From CAZKCI01 sp964584165 (lineage in GTDB: Bacteria > Auribacterota > Erginobacteria > Erginobacterales > CAZKCI01), in NCBI GenBank assembly GCA_964584165.1, contig CAZOYW010000001.1, positions 62,001-126,000 on the forward strand: 64,000 bases of DNA. Direction: 5' to 3'. Both the position numbers and the translations under genes were made by a program. Below the pieces are notes generated by a model. The model saw only the letters and a program-made list of their open reading frames with translations, had not been told where the DNA came from and made no database searches. This document shows, piece after piece, positions 32,625-41,644 of this stretch (the first letter of the stretch is position 1; each line of letters starts with the position of its first letter).

Positions 32625-32821
32625 ACTACGAATTTCGCGAATTAGAAACGCGAATTGCGTAAATTAGCCCGCCTTGGCAATTTCACATGTAGGCATGTAG
32701 CGCATGTAGAAAAGCCTGGCCAGCGATAAGCACAATTTTCTACATGTCCTATATGCTCTACATGTGAAAAATTGCCAGGTCGGCTTGACCCGGCGATTTT
32801 GACCACGAATGAGCCAGGGCT
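32625..32821. repeat. AATTTCGCGAATTAG and ACATGTAGGCATGTAG dyads
   Basis: AATTTCGCGAATTAG words (32629..32660) and an ACATGTAGGCATGTAGCGC / CTACATGTCCTATATGC dyad (32683..32768) with an AAGCCTGGCC core. This is the second copy of the ACATGTAG family. Confidence 0.85.
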
Positions 32822-33583
32822 TTATGCGCTATGCCCCATTCCCTGAACCCCGAACCCTGAACCCTTCTTTCCCCTGTTGCCCTGCGCTTTCTGCTTCTTC
32901 TCCCCCGGCAGCGTCTTGAACCGGAGCGTGAACAGGTAGTGGAGGTTCGTGAAACCGTCGTTCCAGAGGTTGAGCTTGGACCCGCCCAGACGGTCGAAGT
33001 ATAGGATGGGGACTTCCGCGGCTTTGACGGCGGGGTCGGTGAAGGCCCGGATCTTCAGCTCCTCGGAGAAGGCCATCCCATTGGAGAGCGGCTCGATCCT
33101 TCCGAAGATCGCCTTCTTGAAAACCCACATGCCGGACTGGGAGTCCAGTATGTTCTTGAAGAAGAGGATCTTGACCGAAGCGGTCAGAATGATATTCCCG
33201 ATCAGGCGGAGAAGCCCGTTGAGGTCCCGCCAGCGGTCCGGCATCCTCCGGCAGGAGATAAAGTCGAGGTTGCCGTCGATCAGGTTGTCCAGAACCCGGG
33301 GGATGGATTCCGTGGGGTAGGTGGCGTCTCCGTCCATGGTGACGATGATCTCGCCTAGGGCCGCCTTGATCCCGGCTCGGTGGGCTGCCCCATAGCCGGG
33401 AACCTTTTCCGGGACGACGCGGGCGCCGAGGCTTTTCGCCACCTCGGCCGTCCGGTCGGTGGAGTTGTTGTCCACCACCACCACTTCGTCGACGAGCTTA
33501 GGGACCATCTTGAGCAGGGCCCCGATCCCCTCCTCCTCGTTGTAGCAAGGGACGACCATGGAAATCTTCTTGTCTCGGTACAC
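32822..33583 (-). CDS. GT2 glycosyltransferase, dolichol-phosphate-mannose type
   Basis: A 253-residue GT2 enzyme. The start is the GTG at 33583, with GAGGAGA seven bases upstream; codons before it are repeat words. ISMVVPCYNEEEGIGALL (about 8-25), VVVDNNSTDRT, TMDGDATYP (the DxD metal site) and ISCRRM fit the polyprenyl-phosphate glycosyltransferase branch. A possible membrane-associated helix follows (LIGNIILTASVKILFF). It should charge a lipid carrier with a sugar. Normal core length is about 230-240; the C-terminal 13 residues (GSGFGVQGMGHSA) are read from CCCTGAACCC words. Confidence 0.85.
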   Translation of the reverse strand: MYRDKKISMVVPCYNEEEGIGALLKMVPKLVDEVVVVDNNSTDRTAEVAKSLGARVVPEKVPGYGAAHRAGIKAALGEIIVTMDGDATYPTESIPRVLDNLIDGNLDFISCRRMPDRWRDLNGLLRLIGNIILTASVKILFFKNILDSQSGMWVFKKAIFGRIEPLSNGMAFSEELKIRAFTDPAVKAAEVPILYFDRLGGSKLNLWNDGFTNLHYLFTLRFKTLPGEKKQKAQGNRGKKGSGFGVQGMGHSA

Positions 33584-33599
33584 GTATGTTCTCCTCTGC

Positions 33600-33682
33600 G
33601 CAGGATGCATAGCGCCAAGCGCAAAGCGCCCCGTCGAACTGGCTAGGCGCTCTGCGCCATGCGCTTTGCGCTATGCGTTGGT
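33600..33682. repeat. GCGCCAAGCGCAAAGC word dyad
   Basis: Third copy of the GCGCAAAGCGC family, with core CTGGCTAGG between left (GCGCAAAGCGC) and right (GCGCTTTGCGC) arms. Confidence 0.85.
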
Positions 33683-36309
33683 TACCTCGTCGCGGGGATG
33701 TCCCCCACTATCCCGAAGTATATCGTCGTTATCTCTCGGATCCTCCAGCGCCCGGAGGAGTCCAGGAAGGTGGCCGCCTCGTCCAGGCCGTCGCCGTTGT
33801 AATCCGCCGGCAGGGTACGGAGGGACGGGCCCGAGTCCATCGTCCACCTCCCCCCTCCCCAGACCGCCCAGAGGCCGTTTCCAGGCCGCTGGACCGCCGG
33901 CCGCCAATAGCCCTCGCCATCGTAGTCCCCGGGAACCACCCGGTCTCCCGGTGCCCCGAAGTACCAGGCGCTCAAGGACCGGACCGACCAGTATCCGATG
34001 CCGGATCGATAAATGGCGGGGCTCGCCCCGCCATTTATATTATAGCGCCCGGGGACGGGTTGATCATCGGGAATTCCAAAAACCTCCCGCGTCCCCCCCC
34101 GAACCGCCCAGAGACCGCTGGTGGAACGGAAAACCGCGATCCCCGCCGTGCCTTCCCCATCATAGTCTTCGGGAACGGGGATATCGACGAAATCCCCGAA
34201 ATACGCCCGGGTGAGGTCGCGGATCGCCCAGAGGGCGGTGCCGGCGCGGAAGACACCCATCTCCGCCGTCCCGTCGCCGTCGTAATCACCCGGGCAGGGC
34301 TCGTCCTTCTCGACGCCCCAGTAGGCCCGGGTGAGGTTATAAACCGCCCAGAAACCGAGGCCGGGGCGATAGACGGCGAGGTCGGCCGTCCCGTCCCCGT
34401 CATAGTCGCCGCCCGCCATCCCCTGCAGCTTGGCCGCCGGCCCGAGCGAGACGTCGTAGCGACCCGGCGCCGACCATTCCGCGTAGGACGACTCCGATTG
34501 GAAGGGCAGGTAGTCGCGATGGCGCGCCTGGACGAGCAACTGCCCATCCGGGAGGTGGGTGCAGACGGAAGCCGCGAAATCCCCGTCCCCATCGGCCAGG
34601 ACGACCGACGATCTCCCGTCCGGGACCGCGATCCTGACCAGGGCGCCGGCGATCGCCTGTGCGCTCCCCTCCTCGGAGACCCGCCCCTCGACGCTGAAGC
34701 ATCTCCGGATGGTTGGACTCGGGCTGGGCGAGGCAGTGGCCGTCGGGGTGGCGGTCGGCGAGGGGGAAGGCGAGGGGCTGGGCGTGAGCGAAGGCGTCGG
34801 AGACGGTGAGGGGCTGGGCGATGGAGAGGGCGAAGGGGTGGGAGAGGTAAGCGCGAGAAACTTGCTGACAAATACATCGGCCGACCCACTCCGGCCGGCC
34901 TGATACGGCGAGAGGGTGGGAAAATCGTTCGAGCTGGTTCCGCCGGCCACATAAGCGTTGCCGGCAAAATCCAGGGCTAGCGCATAAGGAGTATCGTCAG
35001 AGCTGCCGCCCAAATAGCTTGAAGCGAGAAGCTCTCCGTTTTGAGCGAATACCGTGACGAAACCGTCGTACGAATAAAGGCTTCCGGCATGGCTACTCTG
35101 ATACGCGTTTTTGACCGGGAAATTAAAGGAGTAGGTCTCTCCCCCTATCCAAATCCTACCTTGAGAGTCTGCTCCTATCCCATAGGCGAAGTCTCTGTCA
35201 TTCCCTCCCAGGTAACTGGAACATAGCAGAGAACCTTGAGAATCGAATTTGCTGACAAAGCCGTCGAAGTTCGTGACGTTTCCTTTCGCCGCCTGGTATG
35301 CGTTAAGGGTCGGGAAATCAAGCGACCAGGCAACTCCGGCTACATGCCAGGCTCCGGAAGAATCCGCGGCTACCGCCCAGGCATAGTCTTCCGGAGCCGC
35401 CCAGGGTGGATAACCGGTCTGGCCACCCAAATAAGTGGAAAATACCAGCGCCAAGGACTCGGGTTCGAGCACCGTGACGAAGGCGTCGGAATCGACCCCA
35501 TTCGTCGTCGCTTGATAGGCTTGCCGGGTGGGAAAATCCGCCGATTTGGTGCTCCCTACCAGACAGATCCGTCCGCCGGAATCCCGGTCGGCCCCATAAG
35601 CGACATCGTCACTGTCGCCGCCCATATAGCTGGAAAACAACAAGCGAGAACCATCGGAGGAGACGCGGCTGACGAAGGCGTCGCGCGCGCCGCCGGCGAA
35701 AGAAGCCTGATAGGAGAGCATCGTAGGGAAGTCCGCGGATGCGGAACTGCCCGTTACGACAACGGTATCCGAGCCATCCAGGGTCAGAGCGTATGCCACA
35801 TCGCTCCCGCTCCCTCCCAGATAGGTGGAATACGCCAAGGTGGAACCGTCCGCGGGAAGCTTGGCGACGAAGGCGTCTGTACCTCCCCGAGATCCAGCCT
35901 GGAAAGCATCTACCGTTGGGAAGTCGAGCGAACCGGTGCTTCCGACACAGTATATTTCCCCCTCTTCATTGCTGGCGATGCTTCGGGCGAGGTCGGATCC
36001 GGCCCCCCCCAGGTAAGCGCTGAAAAGCAACCTCGAACCGGAACTGGCTATGGCGACGATAAATGCATCCCTGCCTCCGGCCAGGGTGTTTTGGTACCCG
36101 TCCAGAGTCGGGAAATTGGACGAATCGGTATGACCGCATAGCAGCACCACTTCGCCGGGACCAACCGCAAGGCCGTGGGGGAGATCCTCGGCTCCTCCTC
36201 CCAGATAAGTGGAGTAGGCGCACGTCACCTCTTGGGAAAATCCGGCGGCGGGGAAGAACCCCAACCATGCCACAACCAGGGTGGTGGGGATGATCCTGGT
36301 TCTCATCAT
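33682..36309 (-). CDS. SBBP beta-propeller exoprotein with Ser/Pro/Thr linker and six FG-GAP-like repeats
   Basis: An 875-residue secreted protein. After a signal (MMRTRIIPTTLVVAWLGFFP) come about nine SBBP-type units of about 52 residues, each with a YSTYLGGSGSD-like turn and a FPTxxAYQ motif (about residues 25-485). A low-complexity linker of Ser-Pro/Thr-Pro pairs (about 490-540) leads to a carboxypeptidase-regulatory-like beta domain (FSVEGRVSEEGSAQAIAGA) and six repeats of about 40 residues with GDYDGDGTADLAVYR and LWAVRxLTRxYFG. Repeat 4 lacks DGDG because an in-frame palindrome (34009..34038) lies there. Likely a calcium-binding surface adhesin; no sorting or anchor motif is seen. It follows the B12-type radical SAM gene with a 3-bp overlap. 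Confidence 0.85.
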   Translation of the reverse strand: MMRTRIIPTTLVVAWLGFFPAAGFSQEVTCAYSTYLGGGAEDLPHGLAVGPGEVVLLCGHTDSSNFPTLDGYQNTLAGGRDAFIVAIASSGSRLLFSAYLGGAGSDLARSIASNEEGEIYCVGSTGSLDFPTVDAFQAGSRGGTDAFVAKLPADGSTLAYSTYLGGSGSDVAYALTLDGSDTVVVTGSSASADFPTMLSYQASFAGGARDAFVSRVSSDGSRLLFSSYMGGDSDDVAYGADRDSGGRICLVGSTKSADFPTRQAYQATTNGVDSDAFVTVLEPESLALVFSTYLGGQTGYPPWAAPEDYAWAVAADSSGAWHVAGVAWSLDFPTLNAYQAAKGNVTNFDGFVSKFDSQGSLLCSSYLGGNDRDFAYGIGADSQGRIWIGGETYSFNFPVKNAYQSSHAGSLYSYDGFVTVFAQNGELLASSYLGGSSDDTPYALALDFAGNAYVAGGTSSNDFPTLSPYQAGRSGSADVFVSKFLALTSPTPSPSPSPSPSPSPTPSLTPSPSPSPSPTATPTATASPSPSPTIRRCFSVEGRVSEEGSAQAIAGALVRIAVPDGRSSVVLADGDGDFAASVCTHLPDGQLLVQARHRDYLPFQSESSYAEWSAPGRYDVSLGPAAKLQGMAGGDYDGDGTADLAVYRPGLGFWAVYNLTRAYWGVEKDEPCPGDYDGDGTAEMGVFRAGTALWAIRDLTRAYFGDFVDIPVPEDYDGEGTAGIAVFRSTSGLWAVRGGTREVFGIPDDQPVPGRYNINGGASPAIYRSGIGYWSVRSLSAWYFGAPGDRVVPGDYDGEGYWRPAVQRPGNGLWAVWGGGRWTMDSGPSLRTLPADYNGDGLDEAATFLDSSGRWRIREITTIYFGIVGDIPATR

Positions 36310-36310
36310 C

Positions 36311-37729
36311 TCAAAACCGGACCAGCACGTCCCAGGCGGCCTTGGCGGAGCGGCCGAGATCACCGAAGGAGCGAATCCGCCCGAGCGAGCGGAGGAGGTA
36401 GCCGGGACGGTAATAGAAGCGGCGGTAGGCCTCCTGGATGTAGGCCTCCAGGCTCTTGGCGTCGAAGCCGTCCTGGTAGGAGGCGTGCTTGGCGTCGAGC
36501 TGGGTCCAGTCCCCTCCCAGCCTGTCCTTCATCTCCTCGAAAAGCTCGCAGCCCGGATAGGGGGTGTTGACGTTGAAGGAGGCGAAGGCGGCCGGGATCT
36601 CGAGGGCGAGTGCGATCGTCTTCTCCACGCTCTCCCTGGTCTCGCCGGGGTTGCCGAACATGAAGAAGGCGGCGGGATCGATCCCGGCTTCCCTCGACCA
36701 GCGGAAGGCGTCCCTGATCTGGGCGACAGTGGTGTTCTTCCCCAGGCGCTTCAAAACCTCTTCGTCGCCGGACTCGACGCCGAATTGGATCTGGTAACAG
36801 CCTGCCCTTTTCATGAGCGCAAGCATCTCCTGATCCACCGTGTCCACCCGGGCCAAGCAGATCCATTCGATGCCGAGGCGGCGCGCGATGATCCCCCGGC
36901 AGATCGCCTCCACCCTCTCGCGCTTGATGGTGAAGGTATCGTCCCAGAACCCGATGTCGCGCAGGCCGTAACGGGAAACCATCTCCCCGAGCTCGGCCAG
37001 GACGCTCTCCACCGAGCGTGGCCGCCAGCTTTTCCCGTAATAGCCGCGGGTGGCGCAGTAGACACACCCGAAGGGGCAGCCCCGGGCGGTCAGGATGAGC
37101 CCGAAGGGCTTGCGGCGGGCGAAGGGGGCCGAGTATTTCCCGTTGGGCAAGAGGTCCCGGGCGGGGAAAGGAAGCCGATCGATGTCTTCGATAAGCGGCC
37201 GGTCGGGATTGTGCCGTATCGATCTGCCCTCTCGATAGGAGACACCACAAATATCTTCTATTTTCTTTTCGCCCTTCAGGGCGAAAAGAAGTTCGGAAGC
37301 AGTAGCCTCCGGCTCCCCCCGGATCACGAAATCGACAGGGACGGCGCGGAGGCTCTCCTCGGGCAGGGCTGTGACGTGTCCGCCAATCGCGACCGTCTTC
37401 ACCCCCGGCAGCTTCCCCTTGAGCGCCTTGAGCCAGCGGGCGGTGAAATCGATCAGGGGAGTGCCTAGGACGAAGAAGACCACGGCGGGGCCATGGGCGG
37501 CGATCCGGCGGAGCGACTCCTCCGTCCCGATCCTCTCGGCCATGGAGTCGAGGATCGCCACCTCGGCTTTCGCCCACTCCCTTAGAGCGGAGGCGAGGTA
37601 GGCCAGCCCGATCGGGGGGAGGATGTAGTCGGCCTTGAGGACGATCCCGGCGCAACGGGCGAGAACCGCGTCGGTCTGGATGGAGAGCGCTTTCTCCTCG
37701 ACCGGTAATACGACCAGCAGAACTTTCAT
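36311..37729 (-). CDS. B12-binding-type radical SAM protein
   Basis: A 472-residue protein from the ATG at 37729, which overlaps the TAA of the preceding GT2 gene by one base (TAATG). Residues 1-180 are a Rossmann-like region as in cobalamin-binding radical SAM enzymes (MKVLLVVLPVE, LPPIGLAYLASALRE, VAIGGHVTALPEE, FVIRGEPE); no DxHxxG base-on motif is evident. The cluster motif is CPFGCVYC (C218, C222, C225). Then DIGFWDDTFTIKRERVEAIC and FGVESGDEEVLKRLGKN. Such enzymes methylate or rearrange unactivated carbons. Residues 148-157 (LFALKGEKK) are encoded by a perfect palindrome (37263..37290). Confidence 0.85.
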   Translation of the reverse strand: MKVLLVVLPVEEKALSIQTDAVLARCAGIVLKADYILPPIGLAYLASALREWAKAEVAILDSMAERIGTEESLRRIAAHGPAVVFFVLGTPLIDFTARWLKALKGKLPGVKTVAIGGHVTALPEESLRAVPVDFVIRGEPEATASELLFALKGEKKIEDICGVSYREGRSIRHNPDRPLIEDIDRLPFPARDLLPNGKYSAPFARRKPFGLILTARGCPFGCVYCATRGYYGKSWRPRSVESVLAELGEMVSRYGLRDIGFWDDTFTIKRERVEAICRGIIARRLGIEWICLARVDTVDQEMLALMKRAGCYQIQFGVESGDEEVLKRLGKNTTVAQIRDAFRWSREAGIDPAAFFMFGNPGETRESVEKTIALALEIPAAFASFNVNTPYPGCELFEEMKDRLGGDWTQLDAKHASYQDGFDAKSLEAYIQEAYRRFYYRPGYLLRSLGRIRSFGDLGRSAKAAWDVLVRF

Positions 37730-38505
37730 TATCGATCGCGGCCGATCTTGCGGCGGGAATACCGGAGGCGGATAAGCCAGGGCCGGACAATCGCCTCGGC
37801 AATGCTGGCTTTCGACATCTTGGATTGCCCGGCGCGACGTTCCGTGTACACGATCGGCACTTCTTCTATTCGCCAATCCTCTCTCACCATCGCGGCCAGG
37901 ACCTCGACTAAAAACGCATAGCCGCGGGAATTAAGCCTGACCGACAGCAGTCTTTCGATAACCTCGCGTTGATAGGCGCGGAAGCCGCTCGTGCAGTCGG
38001 CATAGGGGAAACGCAAAACTCGGCGCACATAGGCGTTGGCGGCAAGGCTGAGCAACAACCTGCGGGGAGCCCAATTGATAACGCGTATCCCCCCCCGATA
38101 GCGGGAACCGATGGCGGCCTGATTATGCCCGAGAGCGGCATCCAGACGGAGGAGATCGGCGAAATCGTGGGAATGGTCGGCATCGATGGTAAAAATGCGC
38201 CGGGCTCCCAGGCCAAGGGCAGCTTCAAAGCCGGCCAAGATCGCCGAGCCGTAACCACGACGTCCGGAGCGGGAAAGCAGATGCACCCGGCGGTTTCCCC
38301 TGGATAATTCCGCGACGACGTCCCCGGTACCATCGGGAGAATCGTCATCCACCACCAACACGTGAAACGGGGGCGAGAGGGCTACGATCGAAGAAATAAG
38401 GGAGTCTATGTTATCGCGTTCATTGAAGGTGGCGATCACCACCACCCGAAATGCGTCGCTCTTCCCAGGGGCAAGATCATTCTCCGGATCGGATCGTGAG
38501 TTCAT
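37729..38505 (-). CDS. GT2 dolichol-phosphate-mannose-synthase-like glycosyltransferase
   Basis: A 258-residue GT2 enzyme. VVVIATFNERDNIDSLISS (about 20-38), VLVVDDDSPDGTGDVV, and the metal site FTIDADHSHD are close to DPM1-type polyprenyl-phosphate mannosyltransferases, as are GSRYRGG and SGFRAYQREVIERLL. No C-terminal membrane domain, as in soluble DPM1. It would make the lipid-linked donor used by GT-C membrane enzymes such as the two in this region. Translationally coupled to the radical SAM gene downstream. The start is the ATG at 38505. Confidence 0.88.
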   Translation of the reverse strand: MNSRSDPENDLAPGKSDAFRVVVIATFNERDNIDSLISSIVALSPPFHVLVVDDDSPDGTGDVVAELSRGNRRVHLLSRSGRRGYGSAILAGFEAALGLGARRIFTIDADHSHDFADLLRLDAALGHNQAAIGSRYRGGIRVINWAPRRLLLSLAANAYVRRVLRFPYADCTSGFRAYQREVIERLLSVRLNSRGYAFLVEVLAAMVREDWRIEEVPIVYTERRAGQSKMSKASIAEAIVRPWLIRLRYSRRKIGRDR

Positions 38506-38565
38506 GGCGACAATTTTCCTTCGAACCGGTTGAATCCGGGGGGATTATCAACGAGCCCCCGTGAT

Positions 38566-40257
38566 TCACCCGGCGCCCAACTTGAAGATTTTCACGATGG
38601 GACCGGGTTGTTCTTTCGGTTCGAACACCTTGATCGGAGATATTTGAGAAAGAGTAGCATAGAAGTGCGCGTGAACAGGATACTTTTCCCTCCCGCCGCG
38701 GCCGGGGAACCAGGAATATATCTCGCTGGAGATGATGAGATAGTCCACCCCCTGCCGGCGGAGCTGATCGATATCGTATCCCTTCGGCACCAAAGTCAAA
38801 CCATCCACCTCGCCTATCCTGATGATGCGGTATCCCCTTCCTTTCCCCGCCAGCAAACGCATCCGATGCACGACCGCCATCTGTTTAGAGGGGTGATGGA
38901 TGGTCGAAGCTCGGCCTTCTTCATAGGCTTTCGCTTTTTCGGCGATTTCCTCCCGGGTTTCACGCAACTGGACAGTGGCGTTGTTGTCCCACTCCAAGGC
39001 GATTACGGAGCCGGCGGGGATATTCGACTCGATCCAACGCCTGGCCTCTTCGCGCGTGTCAGCCCGGGAAAGCATCCGGTCATTGAGAGAGATATTGCGG
39101 ATTGCGCTGAGGACGAAGACAAGTCCCGTCAGGGAAAGGGCGACTCGAAGACCCCCGCGGTTTTGAAGGCGACGCCGCAGGTCGGCCAGCGCCCCCCCGG
39201 AAAGCACGGCCAGGGCGGGAAAAACGGGGATCAAGTATCGCGCATTGGTTTTCCCCCAACTCCCGATCATCAGGAAATACACCGCCGGATAGATCAGCAG
39301 CAGCCAGCCCTTCTTCTTCCCCGCGATCAGTCCCCAGGCCGCTCCCAGCAGGTAAAACCATCCTAGCAAACTCCACTTTGCCGGAACGGCTATTAGCGGA
39401 TCAAGGAAGAAGAGCCGCAAGTAATCGCCCCAGTGACGCCCGCCCCCGGTGCTGTAAACGCCTTTCTGCATGTGCTCGGAAATAAAACGAAAATCGGCCC
39501 AGAATTTCGAGAAATCCAGGAAGCAATAGGGTGAGCCGACAAAGAAAGCCACCAGCATGCATCCAGCGGCCAGCCAAAGCTTCCCGTCCCGGAGGCGGGC
39601 GATCCGACTGGTCGGGGAGGCCGGGCCCCACCAATGGGCGAGCAAGATCGGCAGAACGAGGGTGGCGGCATTATATTTGGAGGCGGCGCCCAGTCCGCCC
39701 AGAATCCCGGCCCATAGGTAATCCCTTCTCTCCCCCCGGGACAGGATTCCCAGAATGGGCAGAAAAGCGGCGGTGATGAACAAGGTTAAAAGAACATCGG
39801 TGGCGATGTAATGGGAGCTTTCCACGTGCAGATAGGTGACCGCGAGCAGGCCGGCGGAAGCCAAGCCCGCTGAAAGTCCATAAGCCTTTTTCCCCAGGAG
39901 ATAGACGAGAAGAACGGTCACCGTCCCCCAGACGGCGTTGGTCGCCCGACCGATCAGGTAAAACGCAGTCGGGTCGTTGAAGAAAAGAATCTGAAAATCC
40001 GCCACGGTTGAGAACAACCCCAAAATCCTTCCCAGAACATAGAAAGCTCCATATTCGAGAAAAAGCAGATACATCGGCAGCGAAGGGTAATTGAAGTAAT
40101 GCGGATTAAGGTCCCCCATCCCAAAGGCGAGGGCGTGGTGGACGATCCGTTCCTCGTCCGGGTGGTAAACCCCGGGGAGACCGAAGCCGATACCCCACAG
40201 CCGGAGCGCGAGCGCCAGTGCCAGAATCCCAATCAGCAATATGGTCTTTGTTTTCAA
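38566..40257 (-). CDS. GT39/ArnT-like membrane glycosyltransferase
   Basis: A 563-residue GT-C membrane protein with about ten helices. The first loop GVYHPDEERIVHHALAFGMG holds the catalytic Asp-Glu of the PMT/ArnT family (PDE), followed by NYPSLPMYLLFLEY. The C-terminal periplasmic domain (from about 400) has SNIPAGSVIALEWDN and ends GPIVKIFKLGAG. Expected to transfer a sugar from polyprenyl phosphate to an acceptor on the periplasmic face. No ATG is available: I use the TTG at 40257 that follows GGGGAG, but a TTG at 40281 would add eight residues. The base composition is lower in GC than the flanking genes. Confidence 0.8.
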   Translation of the reverse strand: MKTKTILLIGILALALALRLWGIGFGLPGVYHPDEERIVHHALAFGMGDLNPHYFNYPSLPMYLLFLEYGAFYVLGRILGLFSTVADFQILFFNDPTAFYLIGRATNAVWGTVTVLLVYLLGKKAYGLSAGLASAGLLAVTYLHVESSHYIATDVLLTLFITAAFLPILGILSRGERRDYLWAGILGGLGAASKYNAATLVLPILLAHWWGPASPTSRIARLRDGKLWLAAGCMLVAFFVGSPYCFLDFSKFWADFRFISEHMQKGVYSTGGGRHWGDYLRLFFLDPLIAVPAKWSLLGWFYLLGAAWGLIAGKKKGWLLLIYPAVYFLMIGSWGKTNARYLIPVFPALAVLSGGALADLRRRLQNRGGLRVALSLTGLVFVLSAIRNISLNDRMLSRADTREEARRWIESNIPAGSVIALEWDNNATVQLRETREEIAEKAKAYEEGRASTIHHPSKQMAVVHRMRLLAGKGRGYRIIRIGEVDGLTLVPKGYDIDQLRRQGVDYLIISSEIYSWFPGRGGREKYPVHAHFYATLSQISPIKVFEPKEQPGPIVKIFKLGAG

Positions 40258-40345
40258 GCAAATAGCGCGCTCCCCGTGCAACGCGACACATGTAATGTTT
40301 TTTGCCCTCTGCCCTCTGCCCTATGCTCTATGCTATGATTTTATT

Positions 40346-41374
40346 ATGCGCTCTTTTTCCGTCATCATCCCCTGCCACAACGCCTCCGGGACGCTGGAGA
40401 AATGCCTGCGGGCCCTCCTCGCCTCCGACTATCCCCGCGACCGCTTCGAGATCATCGTCTCCGATGACGGCAGCGCCGACTCCAGCCTCGAGATCGCCCG
40501 TTCCCTCGGCGTCCGCACGCTTGTTCACCCCCGCGCCACGGGGCCGGGCGGCGCTCGGAACCGCGGCGCACAAGCGGCGTCCGGTGAGCATCTCCTGTTT
40601 TTCGACTCCGACGTCATCGTCCGCCCCGACACACTCCGCCTCTTCGACCGCGCCATCGAGCGGTTCCCCGACGCCGCGGCGATCCAGGCGATCTACGCCG
40701 CGGGTCCTTATCGGACGATCCTTTCGCTCTATCAGCACCTCTGGTTCTACTACTTCTACACCCTGCGCCGGAATTATCCCACATTGACCTTCTCATCCTC
40801 TTGCTTCGCCATCTCCCGCCGGGAGTTCCTGGACGCCGGGATGCTCAACCCCAACCTGCGCACCAACGAGGACACCGAGTTCGGCTATCGCCTCGCCCGC
40901 CGGGGGAAAAAAGCCCTGATCTGCACCGAGATCGAAGTCTACCACGACCGCGCCTTCTCTTTGGGAGGCTTCGTCAGGAGGAACTTCTTCGTCCACAACT
41001 TCATCCTCGTCCGCCTGACTTACGGGATGAGCGATATCCGCTCCGGCAACCCGGAGTACGACGTGCCGATCAAGAACCTGCTGCTCACCGCCGCCCTTGT
41101 CGCGGCCCTCCTTCTCTGGGCGGCCAGCGGCCTCTGGGGGTTCGGAGCCGCCGCCGCGGGCGTCTTCCTCTGGCAATCGCTCCTCAACCTGCCCTTCCTG
41201 AAATTCGCCGCGGGGCGGGCCGGAGGGGGGAAAGTCGCCCTCCTCTATGGCATCCTTCTCCTCGACAACGCCGTCAAGCTGGCCGGAATCGCTCGGGGGT
41301 TGGTCGACTTCTACCTCCTGAAGAAGCACCACCTGATCACGGAATACGCGGAAACAGTGATCAGCAAACAGTAA
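40346..41374 (+). CDS. GT2 glycosyltransferase with C-terminal membrane helices
   Basis: A 342-residue plus-strand GT2 enzyme from the ATG at 40346. FSVIIPCHNASGTLEKCLRA (4-23), IIVSDDGSADSSLE, and LFFDSDVIV (DxD) are intact, and TNEDTEFGYRLARRGKK is the acceptor-side ED block. Three hydrophobic helices follow (about 228-312), so the enzyme is membrane-bound, as in cellulose-synthase-like or exopolysaccharide enzymes. Codons upstream, CCTCTGCCCTATGC, belong to repeat words. Its end, VISKQ, and stop come from a CAGTGATCAGCAAACAGTA word. It stands alone on the plus strand among minus-strand glycan genes. Confidence 0.82.
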   Translation: MRSFSVIIPCHNASGTLEKCLRALLASDYPRDRFEIIVSDDGSADSSLEIARSLGVRTLVHPRATGPGGARNRGAQAASGEHLLFFDSDVIVRPDTLRLFDRAIERFPDAAAIQAIYAAGPYRTILSLYQHLWFYYFYTLRRNYPTLTFSSSCFAISRREFLDAGMLNPNLRTNEDTEFGYRLARRGKKALICTEIEVYHDRAFSLGGFVRRNFFVHNFILVRLTYGMSDIRSGNPEYDVPIKNLLLTAALVAALLLWAASGLWGFGAAAAGVFLWQSLLNLPFLKFAAGRAGGGKVALLYGILLLDNAVKLAGIARGLVDFYLLKKHHLITEYAETVISKQ

Positions 41375-41640
41375 TCGTCTTCCGCGCCTGTGGGAGCGAC
41401 ATTCTTGTCGCGATCCGGTCGCCAGCCAAGCCCGTGGGAGCGGCGTCCTCGCCGCGATCCGGTCCATGCCGAGCCGTGGGAGCGACATTCCTGCTTGCCC
41501 CGATTGCTGTTTGTCGGGGTCGCGATCCAGTCCGTCTTGGATCGGGGCAAGAATGCCCCTCCCACAAAATCGCCGTCGACGACTCTCCCAATAAGTTTGC
41601 CCCTACATGTTCTACATGCCTACATGTGAATACTTCCAGC
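41355..41640. repeat. Three GTGGGAGCG elements plus ACATGTAG word arm
   Basis: GTGGGAGCGACATTCTTGTCG, GTGGGAGCGGCGTCCTCGCC and GTGGGAGCGACATTCCTGC follow one another (41390..41500), answered by GGGGCAAGAATGCCCCTCCC (41545..41567). An ACATGTTCTACATGCC arm ends the gap (41605..41632). Confidence 0.85.
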
Positions 41641-41644
41641 CAAG

